Assembly: GCA_035609245.1 (NCBI GenBank)
Contig: CP141202.1
Location: 558,001-622,000, forward strand
Source: Bacteroidales bacterium MB20-C3-3
GTDB lineage: Bacteria > Bacteroidota > Bacteroidia > Bacteroidales > UBA932
Length of the DNA stretch: 64,000 nt
Direction of reading: 5' to 3'
Shown: positions 37,501 through 46,033 of the stretch, piece after piece
Numbering within the stretch: the stretch's first letter is position 1
Layout of the letters: the number at the start of each line of letters is the position of its first letter
Notes under the pieces: model-generated
Told to the model about the DNA's origin: nothing
Database searches by the model: none
The model's input: only the letters and a program-made list of their open reading frames with translations
Position numbers and translations under genes: made by a program

Positions 37501-38455
37501 TTAAAGCCATTATAGAAATGGCAAAAAGAGCACCAAAGAGGGCAGGCGCTATCAATATTGCCAGTGTTCCGGGATTTCTGAAAGAGATCCAAAAAAGCAA
37601 ACCAATTATTATCAGAGCAATAAGACTTGTTGCCAGTGTATCTCTTTTTATAATTCTTGCATTGTAAACAGAGGCAAAAGGTGCACCTGAGAGCATTACA
37701 TCAAGCTCCGGGAACTCTGCTTCAATTTTAATCTCTGCCGCTTCAAGTTGAGATACCAGATAATCGTTATTACCAGAATCTGAAGACTCTGCTGATGGTG
37801 TAATAATAAAAAACAGAGAGTACCAATTTTCAGAAAAAATATAATCTCTGTAGTTATTGTATGACACCCCCATTCTGAGAGAATCGAGTTTTGCAATCAG
37901 GTGTGTACCCAACGAAAGAGGATCTCTGGAGATCATCCCGGATACGGCTGTTCCGGCCGGAGAGTTTATAATTGCAAGTGAATTCTGAAGTTTTTCAAGT
38001 ACTCTCTCACTCTCAATATTATCATCAATTCTCTTATAATCTGATTCCTCCAGAAACAGTGGAAGATTATTATATATATAGCTGATAAATTCGCTCTCTC
38101 CCTCATAGGCCGATTTTTGCATCGGCTCTATCGCTCCCCTCTCAATAAGAGGAATTATTTCAAGATTTAAACTGTCAGCCGCATCTGCAAGAAAATCAGG
38201 TGATATAAAAGCAGAGGTATCCCTGAATTTTATTAATGCAATGATTTTATCTTTTGCCTTTAGCCTTGAAAATGCTTTAGCACTTCCCGCACTCTCTCCC
38301 TCTGTGGGGAATAGCTGCAATGGATCTTCAGTAAATCTGATGTTAAGAGAAGTAATTGCCATTGAAACAGTAAGAAGAGAAAGCAGAATAAATAATAACC
38401 ACCTCCTTTTCTTAAAACCACTATACAAAGCAACAAGAATTTTTCCAAGACTCAT
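34586..38455 (-). CDS. MMPL exporter - PlsC acyltransferase - SAM methyltransferase fusion
   Basis: The 1289-residue protein joins three activities. Residues about 1-830 form an RND/MMPL exporter with a first helix at 16-36, two groups of about five helices and large periplasmic loops. Residues about 870-1050 are a PlsC-type acyltransferase with NHQSFID (the HX4D motif) and FPEGTRS. Residues about 1110-1250 are a class I methyltransferase with DIGCGYG. Most aryl-polyene clusters carry these as separate or partly fused genes. The single chain would couple acyl transfer and methylation to export at the inner membrane. It overlaps its neighbours by four and eight bases. No frame break is seen. 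Confidence 0.88.
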   Translation of the reverse strand: MSLGKILVALYSGFKKRRWLLFILLSLLTVSMAITSLNIRFTEDPLQLFPTEGESAGSAKAFSRLKAKDKIIALIKFRDTSAFISPDFLADAADSLNLEIIPLIERGAIEPMQKSAYEGESEFISYIYNNLPLFLEESDYKRIDDNIESERVLEKLQNSLAIINSPAGTAVSGMISRDPLSLGTHLIAKLDSLRMGVSYNNYRDYIFSENWYSLFFIITPSAESSDSGNNDYLVSQLEAAEIKIEAEFPELDVMLSGAPFASVYNARIIKRDTLATSLIALIIIGLLFWISFRNPGTLAILIAPALFGALFAISIMALRGEPVSAIAIGAGATVMGIALSYSIHVISHLKHVKTIEQLIDELAYPLTVGGFTTIGAFVGLLFTNSVLLQDFGLFSALTLTGTTLFSLIFLPHFIKVNNEERETRLYRAIVKITSFKYEKVIWLRWLIAAMAVAGIFLASGVKFDSDFSNLGYEPESLSKAQKSFSVDFGGGDARVFLLSSSGSLKNAAESYYIDNLILDSLRNSGQSIRSASLSWLLPPESIQTERIGRWNKFWDDGKSQRLKTDLVQNGEEIGFSSDAFDSFISILEKEYTPVDYSGGIESLPHFFKEWAEERDGLYTFLTQLHSEDVQKEKLYEELLEETSFGILDRAHFSSVWAITIKEDFNIILLISSLLVFLTLLISYGRVELALMAFLPMAVSWVIILGLMNVFSIEFNIFNILLATFIFGIGDDFSIFVLDGLSAEYQGREGALESHKSAIFFSTFTVLAGVGSMAFATHPALRSIALVSIVGISAVWLVAYTIQPLVYRFFITSPASRGLHPYTFSGVLQMLLTFSAFATGCLFAAAFIPILTLLPVNHSKRVLLFRKILRVLVFFPVKLSPTVRIFRENPFNEDFNRPAVIVANHQSFIDILMLLSLHPKIIMMTNKWVWNSPVFGHIVRFAGFLYHKDGVENHIEYIKPKISEGYSLLVFPEGTRSADMEIHRFHKGAFKIAEELSLDIIPIIIYGNGNLVSKRQPFYVKRGVIGYKILERISYQDVRFGLDYRERSKSVVALMRKEYRDLRSVNDAPSNLFFMQKIMSGYIYKGPVTEWYLRIKMRMENYYKPFHTIIPAEAVVTDIGCGYGPLCFMLGLLSPDRVVNGIDYDSEKIEMAKSSWISGGNINFTCADALTCNLPLSDVIVINDVLHYLLPEQQESLIIRSVNSLKPGGFIILRDGDSERERDHRITKLTEWFSIKILKFNKASHSPCFTSGSKIREISSRLNCVVEETRNDNLTSNTIFTIRPKNTSYE

Positions 38456-39594
38456 TTTTCACTCCTCCTGAAAATTTTTAAAATAGTATATGTTACAACC
38501 ATTCCAATAAATCCGACACAAATTGCCAGAATTATACTGCCGGCCAGATATTGAGTCAGACTTCCCGATATTGCATCAAAAGTCAGATCAGATGGTATAA
38601 CCTTCATTGACTCCCCAAGCAGAAGAGAACCTGCATAAAAACTTCCGTAAAGAATAAAAGGAATCATTGGAGGGATACTTATATTGGAGGAGACCAGAGT
38701 GAGCACTTTGTTCAGTTTGAGCAGATGTGCAGTTGCTACAGCTGTAATCATCTGATAGCCCCACAGAGGAGATACCCCAAAGAAGAGACCCAGTCCCACT
38801 GATCCGGCAATTTTAAAATTACTGTCAGATGATTCTGTAATATGATCTTTTATAAATGATTTTATATTCTCCTTGGTGAACCATTTAAAAAATTTATAGG
38901 GCCACCACCAAATAAGAGCGATCAGGACCAGAATAGAGTTGAGTATTGAAATTCTTGTAAAATCCAGAAACGGTTTAAAATGCGAAACTCTCTCTTCTTC
39001 AGGCGGATAATAGACCTTAACCGGAGTGTTCTTTACCGGGATACCCATCCAAACAGCTCTTACCAATATTTCCAGTTCCCACTCATATCGTCCGGAAAAC
39101 ATCCTTATTCCGGCTAACCTCTCCAGAGGATAGACTCTAAATCCCGATTGAGTATCTGATAATCTTATACCCGTTTCTGCCCAAAACCAAAAGTTTGAAA
39201 ACTTGTTTGCAAATGTATTTCTCTCAGGCATATTCTCACACCCCATCTCCCTGGCACCAACCCAGAGTACATTTGGTTCGTTCTCAGACACTCCGGCCAG
39301 ATTTTTAATATCTTCCGGATAGTGCTGACCGTCTGCATCAATTGTAACGGCGTGAGTAAAGCCAAGCTCCTTAGCTCTGATTAAAGCGCTACCCAAAGCA
39401 GGACCCTTTCCAATATTTTTATTATGTCTTATAAGGAGAACCCCTTCTAAATTCCCGGCAATATCTGCACCTTCAGGATCAGATCCATCATCAACTACAA
39501 TAATATCTCTGCAAAATGGTTTTACCCCCTCAACTACATCTTTTAGAGTTAAAGGATTGTTATAAGTAGGTATGATTGTTACAAGGTTGAACAT
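38452..39594 (-). CDS. Family 2 glycosyltransferase fused to DUF2062
   Basis: Residues 1-220 are a GT-A family 2 glycosyltransferase of the dolichol-phosphate mannose synthase type: TIIPTYNNP, VVDDGSD and DADGQHYPED (metal site near residue 87). After a membrane helix (about 215-235) the C-terminal 120 residues are a DUF2062 domain with LGLFFGVSPLWGYQM and several hydrophobic helices. Aryl-polyene clusters commonly hold this gene. It may transfer a sugar to a lipid or to the polyene, or act on a lipid carrier. It overlaps the dehydratase gene by 16 bases and the MMPL gene by four. Confidence 0.88.
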   Translation of the reverse strand: MFNLVTIIPTYNNPLTLKDVVEGVKPFCRDIIVVDDGSDPEGADIAGNLEGVLLIRHNKNIGKGPALGSALIRAKELGFTHAVTIDADGQHYPEDIKNLAGVSENEPNVLWVGAREMGCENMPERNTFANKFSNFWFWAETGIRLSDTQSGFRVYPLERLAGIRMFSGRYEWELEILVRAVWMGIPVKNTPVKVYYPPEEERVSHFKPFLDFTRISILNSILVLIALIWWWPYKFFKWFTKENIKSFIKDHITESSDSNFKIAGSVGLGLFFGVSPLWGYQMITAVATAHLLKLNKVLTLVSSNISIPPMIPFILYGSFYAGSLLLGESMKVIPSDLTFDAISGSLTQYLAGSIILAICVGFIGMVVTYTILKIFRRSEK

Positions 39595-39968
39595 TTTCCC
39601 TTAAATTTTAGAATAATCCTGTCACAATCAGTAACTGATACTGTTGCATTAATAAGCAGAAGAGATTCAGAAATTTTCTTCTTTGATATATTAACTGATA
39701 ATTTTTCATCAGCACAAGGATCCACCATTCCTGTGAATTTACATTGAGAGATATCACTAAACAAAAGAGATTCTCCTGTTAATGAGAAGAGACAATCTTT
39801 TAAAATCTGAAGAGTGCACACTCCCGGCAGCACAGGAGTTCCCGGAAAATGGCCGGTAAATATCCTGTGAGATTTATCAAGAGTTACCAGAAAACAAGCG
39901 GCAGATGATAAATCACTTTCATGTGAAATCTCTGATTTATCAATTTTGTATAAATTGTCAATTTTCAT
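39579..39968 (-). CDS. Hotdog-fold 3-hydroxyacyl-ACP dehydratase (with catalytic His)
   Basis: This 129-residue hotdog protein has the FabZ/FabA-type motif TGHFPGTPVLPGV (His near residue 40), so the active-site His is kept. It should remove water from 3-hydroxyacyl-ACP intermediates during polyene growth. The usual length of a FabZ subunit is about 140. The operon's other hotdog dehydratase-like gene, at 46033, lacks this His, so this copy is the better candidate for the real dehydratase. It overlaps the lipoprotein gene by 11 bases. Confidence 0.82.
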   Translation of the reverse strand: MKIDNLYKIDKSEISHESDLSSAACFLVTLDKSHRIFTGHFPGTPVLPGVCTLQILKDCLFSLTGESLLFSDISQCKFTGMVDPCADEKLSVNISKKKISESLLLINATVSVTDCDRIILKFKGKCSTL

Positions 39969-40533
39969 CTGATTTGCTTTTGGTCAATTTTAGTTTAATC
40001 TTGAGCCATGGATGAGTAATTAGCACCTCTTCCGGATACCCTTCTGAATATTTTCCAAATCTCATTAAAGTTCTGGTGATTCCATTACCCTGTTCCAAAG
40101 CAGCAATATTTCCGTTACTTTCAAACAGATACTTTGTTATAGGAGAGTGGTCCGGTTTAAAAAGAATTTCAAAGTCCTTCTTAAGGAGTAAAATTACCTT
40201 CTCTCTGTTTAACTGCTCTATGCAGTAATTTATCTTAATTGTTGCCCCATTTAACTCAAAGTCCAGAAAAGTCATTCCAAAAAAGGAGGTCATAACTACT
40301 CTTTTAGATGTATGACTGTCCGACTTTATAACAACTGTTCCTTCAATAGAGTCATCCCTTCTGGTAAGGATAAAATCAAAAAGAGTTATCTCCTTACTAT
40401 GATTAAAAACAGATGGAATACCTCCTGTTGCATACTGAGTTGAGTGTAGCCAGACACCCTCTTTTAAGGAGGAGCATCCCGCCATTGAAATGAGTAAAAC
40501 CACAAATAGGCTAATTAATCCTGAATATCTCAT
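39958..40533 (-). CDS. Putative outer-membrane lipoprotein of the cluster
   Basis: The 191-residue protein starts with a lipoprotein signal and lipobox (LISMAGC, Cys near residue 19), then a beta-rich domain with no motif I can name. It resembles in position the DUF3261-type lipoproteins of proteobacterial aryl-polyene clusters, which lie beside LolA and MMPL genes, but sequence likeness was not tested. It overlaps the LolA-like gene by 23 bases if the ATG at 40533 is the start; the upstream TTG at 40563 would spoil the signal peptide. It probably takes part in outer-membrane placement of the pigment. Confidence 0.7.
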   Translation of the reverse strand: MRYSGLISLFVVLLISMAGCSSLKEGVWLHSTQYATGGIPSVFNHSKEITLFDFILTRRDDSIEGTVVIKSDSHTSKRVVMTSFFGMTFLDFELNGATIKINYCIEQLNREKVILLLKKDFEILFKPDHSPITKYLFESNGNIAALEQGNGITRTLMRFGKYSEGYPEEVLITHPWLKIKLKLTKSKSDEN

Positions 40534-41173
40534 TATCAATATTTTGGTTAATTGTCTGATCAAAGAATCTGTAATTTGTGGTACCTCCTGATCCCTCCTT
40601 TACAGAGATTTCCAAAATGTCACCTGAATCTTTACTAAACACAATGTTAATAATTGATATTACTGATTGCAATCTGGCTGATTTAGGTTTTACAGAAGCG
40701 TTAATTTTATCGGCTGCCATGCTAAACACAATGTCATAATTGGCCGATTCCTTTAGCTCTCCGGTAAAGACAGCAGTTATGAGCTCCTGCATCTGCTTCA
40801 TCACCGGATTTGCCGACAAATTCATTGTTGAAGTGCCGGAGGCTGTTACCATTTTCATATAAGAGCCGTTCATAATCATCGAATATTTACCTGGCTTCTC
40901 GTACATAAATGCTATTTTATTCTCCTTTGAATAGAGAAATTTACCATGAGAGACTAACTCTCCCTTTATCATCTCCATCCTTTTAACCTGTTCAAAACGG
41001 GCAGAGAGAGCAGTAACCTCTGAAGCCCTCTTAGCTAGCACATCAAGGAACACGGCAACTTCTGTATTACTAAGTATTCCATTCTGTGAGCGCATAGTAT
41101 TTACATTTGTGATTAAAACTATAGCAGTTAATAATATTAATCTATAAAACCCTCCTGTACAATTTTGCCTCAT
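40511..41173 (-). CDS. LolA-like outer-membrane lipoprotein carrier (second copy)
   Basis: This 220-residue protein has a signal peptide (residues 1-30, GFYRLILLTAIVLITNVNT) and the LolA pattern SARFEQVKRMEMIKGELVSHG and GKFLYSKENKIAFMYEKPGKY. It is clearly related in layout to the copy at 29539 but not close in sequence. Two such carriers suggest either two lipid cargos (polyene and resorcinol, for example) or a two-step relay. It overlaps the deacetylase gene by 32 bases and the lipoprotein gene by 23, so the three genes form a tightly coupled block. Confidence 0.8.
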   Translation of the reverse strand: MRQNCTGGFYRLILLTAIVLITNVNTMRSQNGILSNTEVAVFLDVLAKRASEVTALSARFEQVKRMEMIKGELVSHGKFLYSKENKIAFMYEKPGKYSMIMNGSYMKMVTASGTSTMNLSANPVMKQMQELITAVFTGELKESANYDIVFSMAADKINASVKPKSARLQSVISIINIVFSKDSGDILEISVKEGSGGTTNYRFFDQTINQNIDNEIFRIN

Positions 41174-41822
41174 ATCCTGTTGTTTCTAAATAATCAAGTA
41201 TTTTTTCAATTAGTTTTGCACTGAAAGGCAGACGATCATGCAAAAGAATAATTGCTCCATCGTGCATCCCCCTTTTAATCCTCTCCATAACCTTTTCTGT
41301 GTCTGAGTCAGCAATTGTATCAAAGCTTCTCAAACTCCAGCCTACGCTTAAAAGTCCCAAATCTTTAACTGCTCCTCCTATTGATGGATTAGTAACACCA
41401 TATGGAGGTCTGAATAGTTTAATTTTCCCACCTGTCAACTCTTCGAGAATTTTTATTGTAGCATTAAGATCCCTTTTAACCAGCTTTTTTGATGATATGG
41501 TAAATTCCGGAGTGTGTCTTAATGAGTGTATACCTATCATGTGCCCCTCATCTGCAATTCTTCTTACTATCTGAGGATTCTCAATTGCATTCTCACCTAT
41601 CAGAAAGAAAACTGCCTTTACACCTCTCTCCCTTAGAACATCAAGAACCATTGGAGTATAATCCGGATGAGGACCATCATCAAATGTAAGCATAACACTC
41701 TTCATCCCCTCGTTTCTCTCCCTGCAATAGGATCTTAGATATATACCCATATCCATTCTGAAAATTGCAGTAATCAGAAAGGAGAGAACCAGAGTAACAA
41801 TTACTATCAGAAGGTATATCAT
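41142..41822 (-). CDS. Polysaccharide deacetylase (NodB) family protein
   Basis: The 226-residue protein has an N-terminal membrane helix (about 3-22) and a NodB domain with MLTFDDGPHPDYTP (metal and catalytic Asp pair near residue 48), then HMIGIHSLRHTPEF (His pair near 100) and FRPPYGV (near 140). All the usual metal-binding residues are seen, so it should be an active deacetylase. The target in this pathway is unclear; a de-N- or de-O-acetylation of a sugar added by the neighbouring glycosyltransferase would fit. It overlaps the gene upstream by four bases. Confidence 0.85.
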   Translation of the reverse strand: MIYLLIVIVTLVLSFLITAIFRMDMGIYLRSYCRERNEGMKSVMLTFDDGPHPDYTPMVLDVLRERGVKAVFFLIGENAIENPQIVRRIADEGHMIGIHSLRHTPEFTISSKKLVKRDLNATIKILEELTGGKIKLFRPPYGVTNPSIGGAVKDLGLLSVGWSLRSFDTIADSDTEKVMERIKRGMHDGAIILLHDRLPFSAKLIEKILDYLETTGYEAKLYRRVL

Positions 41823-42688
41823 TTTGTAACTTCAATCAGTGTGGCTGGATCCTTAACATATTTATTCACTAAAATTACTTTGGAGCATGATCCTGAAGAT
41901 AGCCTTTCCAATGCTATTAAAAGAGCATATGCAGAAGCTGTCGGGTACTCCCCTGTAATCTCTTTGTAATTTTCAGTTTTACACCCTTCACTCTCTAATA
42001 ACCCCCTTATTACCTCATTTCCACACATATAAAGAGCATCGAGATCCCTCACGGAGATTAGAGACTCAAAAATCTCTGTTTCGCTGTAATGCATAGGGAA
42101 TATCTCAATGGATCTAATTATACCCCTGATATTACCCTCCGGAGAAGAGCCGAGCAGAAAGAAGGCAGCCCCCTCTCCCCCTTTATTATGCCTCCACATA
42201 CCCATTCTGCCCAGAAGATGACTTTTGGTTGGAGTTAATTCATCAAAACCACCTGTCAAAACGCATCCTTTTCCCTCGTTTATCAAAAGCGAAGAGTCAA
42301 AAAGAGCAGATTCAAAAGAACTGCTCCCGTGAACATAGGTACTGTTATAGTGTTTATCTCCCCTCATTAACGCAATTTGAGCACCAACCGTATTTGAAGT
42401 GCTTTGAATAAAGGCAGATGGGTTAAGCAGTCTCTCCTGATTCTGTATAATTGATATAAGGAACTTTTCAGTATCGGCAAGGCAACCCCATCCTGTCCCT
42501 GTAACTATTGCATCAATTTTATCAATACCAGCATCCTTAAGTGTCATTATTGCAGCTGCAACACTCATCCGTATCACCCTGCTCATCCTTCTTCTCAAAC
42601 CTGCATCCAGGATAAACTCCTTGTAATCAGGCTCAACTGAAGAGACTCCGGCTGCTCCGTGTATAACAAGATTTGTATCTATCTTCAT
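41819..42688 (-). CDS. Ketosynthase-like chain-length-factor type protein (no active Cys)
   Basis: The 289-residue protein resembles the N-terminal half of a beta-ketoacyl synthase, but where the nucleophilic Cys should stand the sequence reads YVHGSSSFESAL (near residue 122), so it cannot catalyse condensation itself. This is the hallmark of a chain-length factor or ketosynthase partner; known aryl-polyene systems use a KS with such a partner. It lies three bases after a complete ketosynthase (42692), which would be its heterodimer mate. The shorter length, about 290 rather than 400, also fits a partner protein. Confidence 0.75.
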   Translation of the reverse strand: MKIDTNLVIHGAAGVSSVEPDYKEFILDAGLRRRMSRVIRMSVAAAIMTLKDAGIDKIDAIVTGTGWGCLADTEKFLISIIQNQERLLNPSAFIQSTSNTVGAQIALMRGDKHYNSTYVHGSSSFESALFDSSLLINEGKGCVLTGGFDELTPTKSHLLGRMGMWRHNKGGEGAAFFLLGSSPEGNIRGIIRSIEIFPMHYSETEIFESLISVRDLDALYMCGNEVIRGLLESEGCKTENYKEITGEYPTASAYALLIALERLSSGSCSKVILVNKYVKDPATLIEVTK

Positions 42689-42691
42689 AAT

Positions 42692-43879
42692 CTAAACCTT
42701 ATCAAAAATTAGCGTAGTACAATTCCCTCCAAAGCCAAACGAATTAGTCATCGCAGATCGGATGTGCACCCCTCTCTTAAGAGTTGTTTGAGGCGGAACA
42801 TCACACTCATCCATCATCTCTGAGAAGTTTAGATTTGGCCATATATACCCCCCGTAAACTGAGAGAACGGTAAAGAGTGACTCAATACCGCCTGCTGCTC
42901 CAAGAGTGTGTCCGGTAAATCCCTTTGTAGAACTATAAGGGGGTATTTTATCCCCAAACAATCTCTTCATTGCTATTGCTTCAGAAGAGTCGTTGTTAGG
43001 AGTTCCTGTTCCGTGAACATTGATATACCCAATGTCACATTTATCAATATTACTCATCTCAATAGCTCCGCTCATTGCCATATAGGCACCCTCACCACTT
43101 GCAGAAGAGGCTGTTTGATGAAAAGCATCATTTGCATTTGAATAGCCAGCTACCCTGCTGTACCTTTTAACACTCATAATTTTCTCAGATACCAACAATA
43201 GATAACCTGCCCCCTCTCCAAGATTCAGCCCCTCTCTGGTTGCATCAAAGGGCCTGCAGTTTTTGCTGTCAAGAATACCCAACGATGAAAACCCATTTAC
43301 TGTAAATCTGCATAATGCGTCTGTGCCACCTGCAATTACAGCATCCAGCATACCAGCCTTAATCATTCTGGTTCCCAGCATTATGGCATTATTAGCAGAA
43401 GAGCAGGCTGTATTAATTGTTGTACAAAAACTGTTAAGGCCAAGATGGTCATAAATAAACTGAGTTGATGCCCCGCAATCGTGTCCTATAAGCTGCCTCA
43501 ATCTTCCTCTTCTGTTGTCCGGCAGGTACTCCCTGTAAAATTGCTCACTGACATCCATACCACCTACAGAGGTAGCAGAGATAAGACCGATTCTGTGTTC
43601 TGAAGGGTTCAGACCAGAATCTTCCAGCGCCTCTTTTGCTGCGGTAAGTCCCAGCAAAGTAGTTCTGGAATACTCCTTTCCGGGAGATAATCCCAGCATT
43701 TCACTAAGTTCTGTATTTGATAAAGCCACCTCACCGGCTACAACCTCATGCATAGTTTCAAAAAGAGTTAAAGGGACAATGCCACTCTCCCCTGAAACAA
43801 GAGACTCGATTTGCTTTCCTACTCCACAACCCAGTGCAGAGATGCATCCTAAACCTGCAACATAGACATTATTTACCAT
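42692..43879 (-). CDS. Beta-ketoacyl-ACP synthase, FabF-like (KS with likely KS-CLF role)
   Basis: The 395-residue protein condenses acyl chains with malonyl-ACP. It keeps the Cys-His-His triad: TACSSANN (Cys near residue 154), NVHGTGTPNND (His near 290) and TGHTLGAAGG (His near 325). I take the ATG at 43879 (MVNNVYVAGLGCISALG) since longer forms add residues outside the family start; it overlaps the upstream ketosynthase by 11 bases. With the Cys-lacking gene three bases downstream it probably makes the elongating KS-partner pair. Confidence 0.88.
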   Translation of the reverse strand: MVNNVYVAGLGCISALGCGVGKQIESLVSGESGIVPLTLFETMHEVVAGEVALSNTELSEMLGLSPGKEYSRTTLLGLTAAKEALEDSGLNPSEHRIGLISATSVGGMDVSEQFYREYLPDNRRGRLRQLIGHDCGASTQFIYDHLGLNSFCTTINTACSSANNAIMLGTRMIKAGMLDAVIAGGTDALCRFTVNGFSSLGILDSKNCRPFDATREGLNLGEGAGYLLLVSEKIMSVKRYSRVAGYSNANDAFHQTASSASGEGAYMAMSGAIEMSNIDKCDIGYINVHGTGTPNNDSSEAIAMKRLFGDKIPPYSSTKGFTGHTLGAAGGIESLFTVLSVYGGYIWPNLNFSEMMDECDVPPQTTLKRGVHIRSAMTNSFGFGGNCTTLIFDKV

Positions 43880-45605
43880 AAATTTCCCTTTTGAAGAGTT
43901 TAAAAGAGAGATCATAGCTCCCCCGGAGATACTCACACCATCCACACACTACCATTTCAAGTCTGGAACTCTCTGCCAGTTTAAGCTGGTAATCAAAAAG
44001 AGACTCCTCTCTCATATTATTACTTACAAAGAAAAGATTCTCCCCTTTGAATTTATTTCTAATTGAAATTTCCCCAATAACAATGTTTGGCAAGGTGTAA
44101 ACAAAAACTGCAGGACTGGCGGCAAGATCTCCCCCCTGATCAATAAGTTTCTGATGTTTTATATCAGTCTCAAGAGATGAGGAGTTATTAGAAAGCATAA
44201 AACCAATATTAAAAGGGTCTGTTTCAGACAGATCTCCGGCAATTCTCAGGAGTGAAGCAGCTCCAATCACCCCAAGTCTTGACATACCATCCATTTTGAA
44301 GAACTTAATATCTTTCATATCAAGCTCCTTATATTTTTCACGGATAACAGTATCAAAATCGCTGTCACCACTAAGTTCAAAAGCGGCAATCTCCCTCCAC
44401 CCGGATGCACCTGATCTGTATTTATTTACAGAAGATGACTCAAGAGCCATCACAATTGCTGCATTGCATCCTCCAAAACCCGAAGCGCTCTTTACACATC
44501 TGTACAAGGGCAACTCCTTATGGTGAGCAGTTAGTCTAAGCTCCATAGGAACCCCCGGTTCGCTGAATCCCAGAGTCCCAAAAAGCAGCGAGTTTCTGAT
44601 TTGCCAGGCCGATGCAATAGCCTCCACCACACCTGAGGCACCCAGTGTATGACCAAAAAAAGGTTTCAGGCTCTGTACAGGTACATCTTGCAAAGATGCA
44701 AAATGGACTGCCTTAGACTCCATTTCATCATTATAAAGGGTTGATGTGCCATGAGCATTTATAAATGATATATTTTCAGGTGACACACAGGCATCCTCCA
44801 TTGCCCTTATCATAGCTGTGCCAAGGCCATCTCCGCTTCTGGAGGGAGCAGAGAGATGATTTGCATCATTTGTAATCGCCCCCCCCTCTACTATCACAGG
44901 ATCTGAATCTCTGCACAAACCCCTGTCAGATGAGAGTATGACTACTCCCACAGCCTCTCCCAGATTCAGCCCATCTCTGTTTATGTCATAGGGACGACAA
45001 ATCTTAGAGCTAACAGATTTAAAAGATTCAAACCCAGAGATAACAAATCTTGTCAGGAGATCAGCTCCTACAACTACTACATTATCAGATAAATTATTCT
45101 CAATCAGCCTTGAGCCCTCTATAATTGCATTGACACCGGAAATACAGGCACTGGAAATTACTATCGGCTCCCTCTCCATCCCAAGCCATCCGGCTATTCT
45201 CTTTGCACTGTATCCCAAAAATGCCCTTTGATCTAAATCCTCTTCAATACCTGAAATAACATCAATATTGCCTTTTGTTGTAGCAAAGATTAGCTGGGAA
45301 CGGGGTAGAATTTCATCACCTTTATCTGAAGAGAGCAATGAAGAGGCATTGTACACAGCTGCAATTACTCTCTTTTCCAGAATAGTTGCATCATCAGGAA
45401 TTCCATCAACATTAAGGGCATTAGAATCATCAATTATCCTTGCAGCCATGAAGGGAGATGAGTAAAGTGATTTATCATCAATCTCCGTCACCCCGGACTG
45501 ATAGAGTGAGACCCTTCTCATATTCTCATCGGTTCCCAAACCTAACGGAGAGAGAATTGAGTCAGATACGATATATGCCCTGTTTGTTACTCTTCCTTTA
45601 TCCAT
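43869..45605 (-). CDS. Ketosynthase with extra KS-like C-terminal domain
   Basis: The 578-residue protein has a full FabF-type ketosynthase in its first 400 residues, with SSACISGVNA (Cys near residue 165), NAHGTSTLYND and FGHTLGASG. A second part (about 415-578) looks like a separate KS-like N-terminal module (KMDGMSRLGVIGAASL, LSNNSSSLETDI and SPAVFVYTLPNIVIGEI) but has no active Cys. In related clusters this second part is often its own gene, so a fusion is likely. The start is the ATG at 45605; the TTG at 45617 is weaker. The gene overlaps the thioesterase by 19 bases. Confidence 0.82.
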   Translation of the reverse strand: MDKGRVTNRAYIVSDSILSPLGLGTDENMRRVSLYQSGVTEIDDKSLYSSPFMAARIIDDSNALNVDGIPDDATILEKRVIAAVYNASSLLSSDKGDEILPRSQLIFATTKGNIDVISGIEEDLDQRAFLGYSAKRIAGWLGMEREPIVISSACISGVNAIIEGSRLIENNLSDNVVVVGADLLTRFVISGFESFKSVSSKICRPYDINRDGLNLGEAVGVVILSSDRGLCRDSDPVIVEGGAITNDANHLSAPSRSGDGLGTAMIRAMEDACVSPENISFINAHGTSTLYNDEMESKAVHFASLQDVPVQSLKPFFGHTLGASGVVEAIASAWQIRNSLLFGTLGFSEPGVPMELRLTAHHKELPLYRCVKSASGFGGCNAAIVMALESSSVNKYRSGASGWREIAAFELSGDSDFDTVIREKYKELDMKDIKFFKMDGMSRLGVIGAASLLRIAGDLSETDPFNIGFMLSNNSSSLETDIKHQKLIDQGGDLAASPAVFVYTLPNIVIGEISIRNKFKGENLFFVSNNMREESLFDYQLKLAESSRLEMVVCGWCEYLRGSYDLSFKLFKREIYGK

Positions 45606-46033
45606 TTTCTCTTCCAATTTAGGTAGAATTCGGGGTTATTCCACTCCAGATTACCATCTTTATCAAGAAAAACCTGCATGGAAAATCCCGTTGCAACTAA
45701 TGTATTATCACTCTCTCTGAAAATATCATACTCAAACCTTACCTTAGCTGAGGGGAGATTAATGAATCTGGTCTCTATTACAGCAGAATCACCATATTTT
45801 AAAGGCTGAATATATGCACACTGCAACTCCACTACAGGTGCGGTATATCCTGCTGCGTAAATATCTAGATAACCAATACCATAGTGCTTTCCAAATGACT
45901 CTCTGCCATCTTCAAAAAACTTTACATAATTGCCATGCCAGACAATGTTCATAGAGTCAACCTCGGAGAACCTAATCTCAATTCTATGCCTGTGAATAAG
46001 CGCAGGCTTGTTGAGACCTCTGTTTTTTCTCAT
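45587..46033 (-). CDS. Hotdog-fold thioesterase (4HBT family)
   Basis: This 148-residue protein carries the 4-hydroxybenzoyl-CoA thioesterase signature RFSEVDSMNIVWHGNYVKFFEDGRESF (residues about 19-45), with the catalytic Asp in SEVD and the HGNY turn. It would free an acyl chain from ACP or CoA, or edit stalled intermediates. Its start codon shares one base with the stop codon of the dehydratase-like gene, TAATG, a typical coupling junction. A role in chain release or proofreading for the polyene or resorcinol branch is inferred. Confidence 0.87.
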   Translation of the reverse strand: MRKNRGLNKPALIHRHRIEIRFSEVDSMNIVWHGNYVKFFEDGRESFGKHYGIGYLDIYAAGYTAPVVELQCAYIQPLKYGDSAVIETRFINLPSAKVRFEYDIFRESDNTLVATGFSMQVFLDKDGNLEWNNPEFYLNWKRKWIKEE

